Source: Ascarosepion bandense
Taxonomy: Eukaryota > Mollusca > Cephalopoda > Sepiida > Sepiidae
Reading direction: 5' to 3'
DNA: 64,000 nucleotides
Assembly: GCA_037127315.1 (NCBI GenBank)
Contig: JBBBDQ010000225.1
Location: forward strand, 1,540,501-1,604,500
The position numbers and the translations under genes are program-made. This document shows, piece by piece, positions 25,339 through 35,410 of this stretch. The notes beneath the pieces are model-generated. The model was not told where the DNA came from. It worked only from the letters and a program-made list of their open reading frames with translations, and made no database searches. Position 1 is the first letter of the stretch; the number at the start of each line of letters is the position of its first letter.

Positions 25339-25519
25339 TGGTGTCGTTTGCCGATGTCACTACAGACACTCTTAATGCGTCACATTTTCAGCTTCTGTAT
25401 CTAATTTGTCCTTCGTATTTCGTTTTCACACTGTCCATATACATTTCCTGCAGGTTCGGGTCATTCACGAGTCTGTTGTATAAAACTTGGCCATGGCACA
25501 TTGTTGTTTTTGGCAAAAC

Positions 25520-25537
25520 AAGCACACACACACACAT

Positions 25538-25573
<36 letters not shown>

Positions 25574-25612
25574 CCTCTATATATATAGAGAGAGAGGATA
25601 TATTTACATTTT
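25520..25612. repeat. CA and TA microsatellite with small palindrome
   Basis: A (CA)n run from about 25523 passes into (TA)n, followed by a palindromic ATATATCCTCTATATATATAGAGAGAGAGGATATAT-type hairpin region. It borders the 5' end of the truncated RTE-like LINE. Confidence 0.85.
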
Positions 25613-25619
25613 CCTAGTA

Positions 25620-26469
25620 ACGAAAACATAGACGAAAGAAAAAATAACTTCAAAAACCTTTGAGAATAGCTCCGTTCAACAATTCACTTAGAAAATCAGC
25701 ATTAATAACAATACTAGAATAAAAATGACTTGTAGGAGAGTTATAACTCTGAGGAGATAATTATAAATCCCCTAACATTTATATATACAAAAATACTTGT
25801 AAAAATGAGAAACAGGAAAAGGAGGAAACAACACAAAAAAGGAGTATTATTTATTTATTACCTTATTACGTGCTATTGGAGAAACAAGAGGCAGTAATGT
25901 GTATATAGTCTTTCTCAATTTTTTTTTATTTCATAGATGTCTAATGAGTGTTCAAATAATTTAGTTAGAAAATACAAGAAGTATATAAGGTTTTCTTACC
26001 TTGGATTTTTGGTGAGCGCTAAAAGAAAAAGTTGAAAAAGGAAAGTTTCGTTGACGCACGTTTTGACAGCCTGTCCATGTTTACTGTTTGTCCAATAGTG
26101 TGAATGTTTCGTGTTTGTGTATCTAGAACAGAAAAGTGGGGTAGATTCTCATTGATTTAGAATTAGTGAATTATTGATAATTATAATTGTCATAATTATT
26201 TTATTATAATTACTTTTGACACGGTAACTATTTTTAATTTATTTTATGGACACGACAGGCTTTAAAGAAATTTAGAAAAAATAACAAAAACGCAATATCT
26301 CGATATAAGTAAAAACTTATATCTTGATATAAGTAAAAACACAAAACACAATTAAATTATTTTATTGTGACAAGACCCATCGAAATTATGAACAAGATGA
26401 AAAGACCATTAAAAATATAATTCACTTGTATGTAAGAGTTAATGATCCTAGCAAATACTTTAGGCTTAG
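25620..26469. other. AT-rich stretch, nothing recognised
   Basis: No protein-like or repeat-family sequence was identified. A short local duplication, CTTATATCTTGATATAAGT-like, lies at about 26300-26335. Confidence 0.5.
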
Positions 26470-26810
26470 ATATTTCTGAGATGAGGTAGTATTGACGTTA
26501 TTAACATTGTTCGGACTGTTGTCCTCATCTTTATTACCATATTCATATTCATGACGTTTCCGGCCTTCTTCAGTTGATTGAAATTTCGAACCAAACGTTT
26601 TATGTCGATCACTGGATCAGTGTATAAAAGTGTTGGTTAGATCCAATGACTTGACCCAAAGAGAATACCTGGCTACAGCACTAGTGAACAAATAACAGAG
26701 TTGAGTTAAAGGGAGATAATTAAGATATCAAGAAGTAGCATGGCTCATAGATCGAGAACAATATACCCCAGTGATCGAAAGAAAGGGTTGGTTCGAAATA
26801 TCTTAGGCTT
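26470..26810. repeat. Inverted pair of SINE fragments
   Basis: 26470-26617 is the 3' half of the tRNA-headed SINE on the minus strand (CTGAGATGAGGTAGTATT, then TTGTCCTCATCTTTA and CTTCTTCAG). 26620-26810 is the 5' and middle part on the plus strand (TTGGTTAGATCC, GACTTGACCCAAAGAG, AATACCTGGCTACAGCA, GTTAAAGGGAGATAA, ACCCCAGTGATCGAAA). The two meet at GATCACTGGATCAGTG, so the pair makes a broken inverted repeat. Confidence 0.75.
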
Positions 26811-29079
26811 AGATTATTCTAAAAAAAAATCAAAGCATCTAATCTTAGCAATAATTCTGTACCTCAAAAATCTACTCTGATTAGAAATAATGTTGCTTAT
26901 GAATTGTCATGTCCTCTGGGATATTACATCTACAATACTGATTAAATTCTTACATTGGCCACAAATGCATAATGCTCTCCTGTAGGTTAACTTACCACCT
27001 GTTGAAATTTAGTGCAATTTGTGCATCACAAAAATACTCTTAACATAAGACAAATGTTGATAGATAAAAATATTATATAGGACTTACTGTAAATAAAGAC
27101 ACAAAATTCTAGAATCCATTACAGTACAAAAGAAATAACCCACATTACATGATATATCATTCTCCACATAAGATAATATATCAAAGTGTCTATAAAAAGC
27201 ATGTGTAGATATTTAATACATTCTTATCCGCCAGTTTAATCGATACAAATGTCGTCACTTTAAATTGATTCAAATGTAAATTTCAGCAAGAACGCCAGAA
27301 TTTAGTGAAATAGATCTTGCTTACTATACAAATAATATCAGTTCTTGACAACGACTGTGTTAATTGCAAGTACTTGAATACAATAGAAAAATATATTTTT
27401 GAATAGTTTATTCATAACTTCAATCTCGATGCACAACATTCGCAAATAGAAAAATACACGAACCTTATCGGTGAAATTTAATGAAACTTGTTTGGAATAA
27501 ATACACCTCTCTCTCTCACACACACACACACTCACACACACAGAGTACTAATAGCTAACATTATTAACATTATTCCTTTTGCCATAACAGCGTCATTTTA
27601 TGGAAATGTCCACTTATGGATCTCAAAGGTTGCATGTTTGTGTGTATTTTATGTGTGTGCGTGTTCAATATGTAAACAAAGAAAATAGAAGCATACAAAA
27701 CTTGAGTCTCAAGTCTCAACGAACATTTATATTTTATGGTAACTATTCTGGAACAAAGTACTCAATGTCTCTTCAATACGTCCGTTTTCTTTCTGGCCCA
27801 GGAGTTAGGGTAATCAGTATAAGTATCGCATCACTGGTCGAGGTCAAACCAATCTTGCTCAGAGTTGGAACAACCAAAGGAAAGTTTCTACTTACTTTAT
27901 CACAGGGAGATTTAAATGTGGTTATGGATGTCCGTTTTCTTTTTCTTGGTCGAGAAGTTAGAGTTAGTAAATGCATCGCGCTCAAATCAGCTTAAACAGC
28001 TAAAAGAGAAAGCTTGACTCACTTCATAGGTTGAGGTCTTAGAAGAAATTATAAGAAATTTAAGCTGATTGAGCGTGTATCGTCTGCTTTTCTGAGAGAA
28101 AGAAGCGCTGCATTGGGCTATTGCTTAATTTTTTGAATTTCAAAAACAATTTTGTACATTCCGATTTGTGAGAAAAACAGCTGAGTTTGTTTTTCATCCA
28201 CAATCAATCAAAATTCCGACAAGTGAATTTAAATCTTACCTGGAGGTAATAAAAGGGGCCCAGCAGTTAATTCGAGAAGTCGACGAATATCTGCTACTGA
28301 AACCAGGTCTCTCCGGTCTAGAAAGAAAAAACAATACAGAAGAAATTTGAGTATCACCAGATGAGAATTGAAAGAAACATCAAAGTCACTTCCACAGCAA
28401 GGAAAAATCTTCGGTTGGTGTGATTGTTCTATTCTTCGCTGTTACCATGAACTTTGCGTTGAAAATTGTAACAATCCTCTGAAAAATATCCAGATAAATA
28501 TTTTCTCTTAGTCTTTTTCTATATGTTATGTTTTTTTTTTCAGAACACTATATGCAGTTTTATAATTTTTATTGTAATTCATTTGCATTGGTTATTTTTA
28601 CATAAATGTTATTGACCATCATTTGGCACACAATGAACTTAATTTGTGTAATTTATCCATTTTGTGTACAAATTTTTCATTTGTTCTTAAATTCAGCTAG
28701 TGTCGTATGTCTTTGTGTGCCCATATAAATTAAACGTTAACTCAAACATTTGTTGCTAAAAAAAAAACAGAAAAAAGAGTTAATATTTTTCTATGTTTTT
28801 CTATTTTCACCAAATAAAAAAAAATATTTTAAGACGTGTTGGAAATTGGGAAGAGAGATCATTGGATATAGTAAACTAACATTCTTCTGTAAGAACGTAA
28901 TTACCTTGTGTTTTGACATCTTGGAGTAAAGAAAAGAGAAGAGGGTGAAGCAGCAAATCCTTACATTTGTTATAGAATTTAACAATACCGCCTAACGATG
29001 TTTGACGAAACCAAGTGAGGTAATAATATTTACGTTTCCTCTTTACTCTTCTTAGCATCATAGGGAAATGTATTTTTTC

Positions 29080-29117
<38 letters not shown>

Positions 29118-29229
29118 GATTTTATTTAATTTTCTCACAAACTAACACATATTTACAATTTCATGATGGAAGTAGAAATAAAACAAAGTATTAGGAATTT
29201 ATATTATTAGAATTTAGATAGTATTAGTA
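26811..29229. other. Mixed AT-rich stretch with possible old repeat
   Basis: No gene was recognised. A CA run lies at about 27516-27541 and a TTA run at about 29083-29116. At 27778-27815 and 27929-27966 two related segments begin TCCGTTTTCTTT and continue GGTCGAG/GGCCCAG and AAGTTAG/GAGTTAG, suggesting a degenerate tandem duplication of about 150 bp. The open frames that cover it on both strands are not protein-like. Confidence 0.45.
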
Positions 29230-29410
29230 TTTAGAACCGAACCCTTTATTTCGATCGCTGGGGTATATCATCCCCATTCCATGTGTGATGGTTGACATTT
29301 AGTGTTCTCCCTTTAACCCAACTCTAAGTTATTTGTTCACTACTACTGCTATAGCCAGGTATTGAACTCACAACTCTTTGGGTCAAGTAACTGGATCTAA
29401 CCAACGCGTT
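29230..29410 (-). repeat. tRNA-headed SINE fragment, minus strand
   Basis: Contains GAACCGAACCCTTTATTTCG, ATCGCTGGGGTATATCAT, CTCCCTTTAACCCAACTCTA, AGCCAGGTATTGAACTCACA and CTCTTTGGGTCAAGTAACTG, the reverse complement of the family body, ending at the tRNA-like head near GGATCTAACCAACGCG. The tail half is missing. Confidence 0.8.
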
Positions 29411-29412
29411 AG

Positions 29413-29507
29413 ATAAAATATAAAAGATAAAAGCGTTGGTTAGATCCAGAGTGGATAAAATAAAGCCACTGGATCTAACCAACGCTTTTATCTTTTATAT
29501 TTTATAT
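29413..29507. repeat. Hairpin built from the SINE head
   Basis: Left arm 29413-29454 (ATAAAATATAAAAGATAAAA, then GCGTTGGTTAGATCCAGAGTGG) and right arm 29466-29507 are near-perfect reverse complements with an 11-bp spacer. The GTTGGTTAGATCCAG part is the SINE's tRNA-like region. A third copy of it closes the neighbouring SINE at about 29391-29405. Three alternating copies of the same segment lie within 110 bp. Confidence 0.8.
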
Positions 29508-29511
29508 AAAG

Positions 29512-30990
29512 CTGAGTTTGCTAGTAAATTTTGTTATCGATAGAATGGGTAGAATCCACCTTAAAAGGGCTTATATACTCTTAAAAGACCATAAACCTCA
29601 CTTTGATGATAAACTTCAAACTAGATTAATTAACCTTTTAAGAACCGAATTGTTGTTTATTTCTAAAAATGTTATCAAAAATATAATTAACACTATCCAA
29701 AGATCTTCCTTTAATAACATATGGAAAGATACAATTAAATGGTTTAATAACATTATAAATAAGCATAAGGCTACCTTCATTCAATTCGACATTATGAATT
29801 TCTACCCTTTATTTCCAAGGATCTATTGTTGAATAATCTGAATTTCGCTAAACAATATGTAGATATTACTAAAAAAGATTATAAAGTTTTCTTAGCATCT
29901 ACCGGTATTATCCAATAATAATTCTACTTGGATAAAAAGTAACTGTGACAATTTTGATTTCCTTATGGGTACGTTTGATTCTGCTCAAATTAGTAGGATT
30001 GTTGAACCAGAACAAATTGGATTGTATAGGGATGATGAGTTCATTGTCATACCTAATAATAATGGCCCTCTATCCTCTAAAATTAAAAAAAAAGTTGTAA
30101 GGACTTTTAAATTATTTGGTTTTAAAAAGGATATCTCTTTAAATCTTAAAATAGTTAATTTTCTGGATATTACCTTAAATCTCTCTAATAATACTTTTAA
30201 GCTATATCATAAAATAGTGAGTCTCCTATATATATTAATGTTAGCGCTAACCATATCCACCAAGTGATTAAACAAATTCCCACTACAATTAACATTAGAA
30301 TAAACAAATTATCCTCCAATAGCAAAATATTTAATGATAATAAAATTCTTTACAATAATACCCTCAAAAATGGGTTTCAAGAGGAATTATTCTATTTAAA
30401 AAAAATCAATGGAACTGGTATTAATAAGTATAAAAATAGGAAAAGGAAAGTTTTATGGTTCAACCTCACCTTTTTGCCAATTGTCTAACATCAGTCAATT
30501 TTTTTTTAAATTGATCGATAAATATTTTATGTTAACAACCCACAAAGTAAGATCTTGAATAGAAAATATTAAAAATTAGTCATTCCTGTACTAGCAATTT
30601 CCACAACATCATTAATTCTCATAAAATAGTTGAAAATTTTTATAATAATTACCAAATAAATATAACCACCCCCCTGTAATTGTAGAATTAAGGATAATTG
30701 TCCAGTTGGAGGTATATGCATGTCTGAAAAAGTCATATACTAAGCTACTATTTTCCCTAAGTAATATTATAAAGAAGGAAAAGTATATTTTGGAATTTCT
30801 GTCGGACATTGGAAACCCAGATTTTATAATCATAAATATTCCTTCTCTAGGCCCCCACCTTAAATGCCAGAAAGCTCTATCTAAATATTTCTGGGAATTA
30901 GAAAACAGAGGACTTTCTCCATAGATCGAATGGAAGATAATTGGTAAATCACAAACTCCTATTAGCTTTAGAAATAGATGTTTAGATGAA
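29512..30990 (+). mobile_element. Degenerate Penelope-like element with RT and GIY-YIG remains
   Basis: The conceptual protein, spread over at least three frames, starts near 29512. YILLKDHKPHF, TRLINLLRTEL, WFNNIINKHKATFIQFDI and MNFYP (about 29560-29815) correspond to fingers and the first catalytic Asp block. Then LLNNLNFAKQYVDIT, NFDFLMGTFDSAQ (about 29947-29990) and GLYRDDEFIVI (about 30019-30050, with DD at 30031-30036) follow. Next are KIVNFLDITLNLSNNTF, IKQIPTTINIRINKLSSNS (30267 on) and RKRKVLWFNLTF. After a broken region, GIY-YIG-like remains read VYFGISVGHWKPRFYNHKYS (about 30784-30843) followed in another frame by ALSKYFWELENRG. RT plus a C-terminal GIY-YIG nuclease defines Penelope-like elements. 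The YRDD box instead of YVDD marks a distinct branch. Confidence 0.7.
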
Positions 30991-31664
30991 AAAAATAAAA
31001 GTAATTAAATTTTTTGAACCAACAAAATAAAGTGAATTTTAAATGTCGTCACAAGAATAAAATTATCTGATATGTAGGATTAATATAATTTACTAGCAAA
31101 TTCAACAACTATTTATCCATCCATTGCGATTCTGCTTCTTTATTTAGATTTATTTTATTTTTATTTTCTACTTTCTAAATCATTTATTATGAATTTTATT
31201 ATTTTCTTTATTAATAATTTGGTATTTAAAATTTTTTTAAAAGTGTGGTTAATTTGTTCCTAATTGATTTTATTTTTCTATATTTAAATCAGTTGAAAAT
31301 TGACTTTGTTTTTGTAATGTTGAATACACTTGTGACTATATTGTTATTTTTCACTACACTGTCCCTTTCATCATTTGTGTTATTTTATACATTTATATAT
31401 TCTGCATAATATTTTCTCTTGTAAAACTTTTCTGACTTTTTATAACGACTTTATAAAAAAAAATTTCAGAAAAGATTTTTAGAAAAGATAAATTTTAAAA
31501 AAATCTCTTGAAAAAGTTTTTTAAAATAAATTTTTATCTTTAAAATTGTTTGTATCAGTTAATATTTGTCACTGTATCGGTCTCTTTTTCTCTTTTTCCT
31601 TTCTCTCTCCTCTTTTATCCTTTTAGATGCTTATGCCTGTGGGCTTATATTGTATATGTATATT
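30991..31664. other. AT-rich flank of the Penelope-like element
   Basis: Mostly A/T runs and low complexity. The segment around 31540-31640 (GTTAATATTTGTCACTGTAT, then a CT-rich run) resembles 34020-34100 (GTTAGTTAATATTTGTGACT, then a CT-rich run). The two may therefore share a repeat tail. Confidence 0.4.
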
Positions 31665-32306
31665 TGTGGTGGTACCGACCGAGAAAAAGCGAGGGACCGG
31701 ATGTTTGCACTCTAACGACCAGAAAGCAAATGACCAAAACTCGTCAGTGCGCATCCGGATTCGCTCATATGTTCCGGTTGAAAACTAAAAATTAAATATT
31801 AAATTATAGTTCACGAGCCTACGCGAATTTTATTTATCAGCCAATGGGAAGCCAAAAATTAGATACGGATGTGAATTCCCAAATGATCTGCTGCAATCCA
31901 AAAAGTCGAAATAAAACCCTGATACAGAAAACATCACCAGACAGACAGACCCACACGGACTGACTTTCCAGCATTTCGGCACCAAAATGAACAACTCCTA
32001 CTACCGTAAGCCAAATTACTTTTTTCAGCATTTCGACACCAAAATGAAAAACCTAACATCCGTTGGATTCACTACTAAAAACTCCATGTGCTTCAGACAC
32101 GTGGTCGAAGAGTAAATAGGCCCCCAACGCAAACAATTAATAATGAAAAAAAAAAAAAAAAACGAAAGAAAGAAAGAAAGAAAAAAAAACGAAAAAACCC
32201 CCCCAGAAAAAAAAAAAAAAGAACAAAAAAACAAAAACAAAAAAAACAAAAAACGCCAGTCAGATAGTCACTTGTGAATTTAAAAGAACGAACCTCCACA
32301 ATAAAC
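31665..32306 (+). repeat. Left LTR
   Basis: About 642 bp, from TGTGGTGG to the base before the primer-binding-like TGGTGACTACCCGAC. It includes AATAAA in the final bases (ACAATAAAC) and a long A-rich run with GAAA repeats at 32143-32260 that is absent from the right LTR. Confidence 0.7.
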
Positions 32307-32796
32307 TGGTGACTACCCGACATGAGTTCAACACCCATATATATATATATATACACGCAAAAAAATTTGTTTGGACTTTCAGCGAAATTTGAATATTTCC
32401 CTGCAACACAAACTCAACATGGCAACGAACGCGGAAGAAACTTCAACAAATCAGAACCAACCAATCCATGGCTATTCCCACAGAAAAAAAAATCACGACC
32501 AGTGTTTGCCCTTCCAACAAGAACCAAAAAGCAAAAGATTCCATCGAATCAAGACGGGATTTGAATACTCCCTATCTTGTACCGAGGAAACTAAGTTCGG
32601 TAGAACGGTTAAATGGAAGAAATAAAACACATTTTATTCCTAATAACAAAACAAACAAAAAAAAAAAAACGAAGACAAAAACAAAAACAAAACAAAACAA
32701 AACAAGCAGCAAAACAAAACGAAAACTACCATTTGAAAAAAAGAGAAGCAACAACAGATACAAAAAAAACAACTCCGTTTTCTGAGGAGAAAGTTA

Positions 32797-33428
32797 TGTG
32801 GTGATACCGACCGAGCAAAAGCGAGGGACCGGATGTTTGCACTCTAACGACCAGAAAGCAAATGACCAAACCTCGTCAGTGCGCATCCGGGTTCGCGCAT
32901 ATGTTCCGGTTGAAAACTAAAAATTAATTAAATATTAAATTCCAGTTCACGAGCCTACGCGAATTTTATTTATCGGCCAATGGGAAGCCCAGAATCAGAT
33001 ACGGATGTGAATTCCCAAATGATCTGCTGCAATCCAAAAAGTCGAAATAAAAAGCTGATACAGAAAGCATCACCAGACAAACAGACCCACACGGACTGAC
33101 TCGAGAGAGAGAGAGGAGTGTAATCAGTCTCCCCCCTTGACCTACGTCAAGCGGTTTACTATGCTAGCCTTCCTTCCCTCTCATCTTATCTTTTGCTGTC
33201 TCGAGACTACTGACTGACCTAAGGAGCGGATACATCTAAGATATTCCTTACTTACAACGCTCCCACATTCCTAAGCATTAATTCTCTTTTCAGCATTTTA
33301 TTGCCATGAACATTTTAACGTCCGTTGGACCTATACTTCAAGTATTACTTTAATTGTAAAAACCTTAATTGATATGTGTATATATAAAATGTTATTTTTC
33401 AAATCAATTTGCTTTCTTGATTTATAAT
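32797..33428 (+). repeat. Right LTR
   Basis: Its first 300 bp are nearly identical to the left LTR. It then diverges at a GAGAGAGAGAG run (33103-33116) and carries a different middle (about 33117-33290), before returning to shared sequence at CAGCATTTTATTGCC and TCCGTTGGA. The divergent middles mean that one LTR has been rearranged or converted since insertion. The right border is approximate. Confidence 0.6.
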
Positions 33429-33569
33429 CATTTTATGACTTATAGTGGGCTATCTACAACGAGGCCAAATTCCGTTAATCTGCAACAATACACAACTACC
33501 CTTCACTAGAACGGACTCTCCATTATAAACTGGAAAAGAATGGATAACCCACTATATATTCCTATCTTT

Positions 33570-33705
33570 CCTCTGTGTGTGTGTGTGTGTGTGTGCGTGT
33601 GTGCGCGTATGTATTCTCTCCTAAGAATTGTTTTATATATTTGTATAATTTAATGTATATGTATATCCCGCCTGTGTGCTTTTTTGCGTTTGTCTATTCC
33701 TATAC

Positions 33706-33759
<54 letters not shown>

Positions 33760-34448
33760 TCTCTCCTAGTATATGTGTAGCTTAATGTACGTCTCTTTAT
33801 GCTGTGTCTGTAGTGTAATTTTTTGTATCTTCAATTTATTTCCGTTTAAATGAATGTCCACGTCCCCTGTAAAAAGCTTTTTTAGAATATTCTATGTGAA
33901 ATTAACATTCATTTTTATTTTTCAACGGTCTGAGTGAGATAAATTTATTTTTAAAAAGAATTTCTTAAGGAGGATTTTTGGAATAAATTTTTAAAAAATT
34001 CTCATTTTCTAAAATTTTTTTTTTGTTAGTTAATATTTGTGACTTGACTATATTATCTTTCTCCTTCTCTTCCCCTTTTGATCTTTCGTTTGTTTAATTC
34101 TCTGTGTGCGCATGAGCGTGCGCGCGTGCGTGTATTTTTCCTAACTTTTTTTTGTGTTTGTGTGATTTAATGAATGTATTCCTTACCTTATTCTGTATTG
34201 GGTTATATCTGTGATTTGATGTATATATATTGTTAATTTATTTCCGGTTTAAATGATACAAGTTTCACTTCCTTTGTTAAAAGCGTTTTTTTTTGTTTTT
34301 TTTTTGTATTCTGATTGAAATTATCATGTATTTATTTTTCAACGGTCTGAAGGAGGCAATTGCAAATTTTTTTACATTGCCGAAATAATTCTGGCTTTTT
34401 AAACATCTAATTACGGGTTGAGTTTTTCTCTCAACGCGCGCACGCACG

Positions 34449-34520
<72 letters not shown>
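33570..34520 (+). repeat. Microsatellite-rich tandem repeat block
   Basis: GT runs at 33574-33606 and 33706-33757, a mixed GC/GT run at about 34103-34135, and a long CA run at about 34440-34518. The GT runs are each followed by ATTCTCTCCTA or ATTTTTCCTAA and then a TTTAATGTA-like string. TTTATTTCCGTTTAAATGA (33837) and TTTATTTCCGGTTTAAATGA (34236) recur about 400 bases apart, each followed by TTTTCAACGGTCTGA (33920, 34337). So the block is a degenerate higher-order tandem repeat with embedded microsatellites. Open frames in it are Cys-Val repeats and not genes. Confidence 0.75.
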
Positions 34521-34523
<3 letters not shown>

Positions 34524-35366
34524 TCTTCCTTTTCTTCTATTAATATCTACCTTTTACGGAGTAAGGATACTTAGACTAACTTAACCCCCAATTTTTCTTG
34601 CACCTTTAAATATTTTCCCCTGCACCTTAAATTTTTTCTTTTATACGTGTGGTTGTGTGCGTATGTGTGTGTGTGTGTGTGTGTGTGTAGTATGTATATA
34701 TATGTATATATGTATGTGGGTGTGTGCGTGTGTGGGTGTAAGTGTACACTTGTTGAATTTATTAATTTATTATATTCCTTAAGCAAAAACATTTTTCATC
34801 TTTATTTATTATGTTTTATATTTTATTTTATTCTATGTTTTTAGATATTTTTCATTTTCTATAAATTTTATTTTTTTAATTTAAATCTAGTTTTATATTT
34901 AAAGTATATGTCAGGGTCCCCCCCCCCAATTTTTTTTTCTAATAACTTCATCCCATTTATTTAAACAAAAAACCGCTATGATTTATTTGTCAACAAGTCT
35001 AAAAACGTTTCTATAGAAATTAATTTTTTTTCCTTTTTTCCTTCCTTTCCTTTCTTTTTTCTTAGCTTACTTCCCTGTCAACCACCTCTTCCCACTTCTT
35101 TCAATTCTTTCTTTCCTTTATCTTTCCCCTTCTTTTTCTTAGAGCCAGACAAAGCTAAATTTTAACTTTAAAAATAGACATTGATTACTGTCTACTTTCT
35201 TATTAATCCCACCCCTTCAATTTTTCTGTGATGTATATTTTTTTTAACTTCCGCCGGTAAAATATTTCGGTTTATTTTGAAATAAAGAAGTTGCCAATGA
35301 TGCGTGAAATTTCTCTTAGGGATTTCATATAGAAATGGCCATACAACTGATTTGAACATCGAATTT

Positions 35367-35410
<44 letters not shown>

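Larger units (their letters stand above)
22491..25515 (-). mobile_element. RTE-like LINE, minus strand, interrupted by two insertions
   Basis: Read on the minus strand, the element begins near 25515 and ends at a stop near 22491. From its start: an inter-domain segment (25343-25515), then AHRKNYEWITEEILDLM (about 24845-24890) and a broken region with QAKE-like and RWSEYIGD-like remnants (24310-24840). The RT block VRQGCxFSPDLFNLYS is degenerate near 24290-24350. After an interruption comes GGHNLNSVRYADDIVLIAD (about 23240-23300) with the YADD catalytic box, then TERRMQDLLEKV and a decayed C-terminal region ending HVEILCPEGARHGT. It is split by a solo LTR (24913-25338) and by about 950 bp of unrelated sequence (about 23320-24265). 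Several frameshifts mark it as dead. The 5' end abuts a CA repeat. Confidence 0.8.
31665..33428 (+). mobile_element. Short non-autonomous LTR retrotransposon (TRIM-like)
   Basis: The left LTR starts TGTGGTGGTACCGACCGAG and the right TGTGGTGATACCGACCGAG. They match over about 300 bp (31665-31965 and 32797-33105: GGACCGGATGTTTGCACTCT, AGCCTACGCGAATTTTATTT, CCAAATGATCTGCTGCAATC) and again near CAGCATTT...TCCGTTGGA. The left LTR is followed directly by a primer-binding-like TGGTGACTACCCGAC at 32307-32321. A purine run GAGGAGAAAG (32784-32793) immediately precedes the right LTR, as a polypurine tract should. The internal part is only about 490 bp, without gag or pol, so any movement needs proteins from a related full element. 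The right end (about 33428) is inferred from the length of the left LTR. A third LTR of the family lies at 38823-39456. Confidence 0.75.

Noticed and set aside
25323..25653. Open frames across the CA/TA repeat on both strands
   Set aside because: They consist mostly of Thr-His, Tyr-Ile or Cys-Val dipeptides encoded by the microsatellite. The rest is antisense LINE.
27600..27995. Overlapping open frames of 131 (+) and 70 (-) codons
   Set aside because: Both strands are open over the same degenerate direct repeat. Neither resembles a known protein.
32025..32804. Phe-rich and Lys-rich frames in and around the LTR element
   Set aside because: Produced by A-rich runs. No gag-like motif, and frames on both strands are equally long.
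33575..34844. Possible CRISPR-like or tandem array
   Set aside because: The repeats are dinucleotide microsatellites with imperfect linkers. There are no fixed-length spacers and the genome is eukaryotic.
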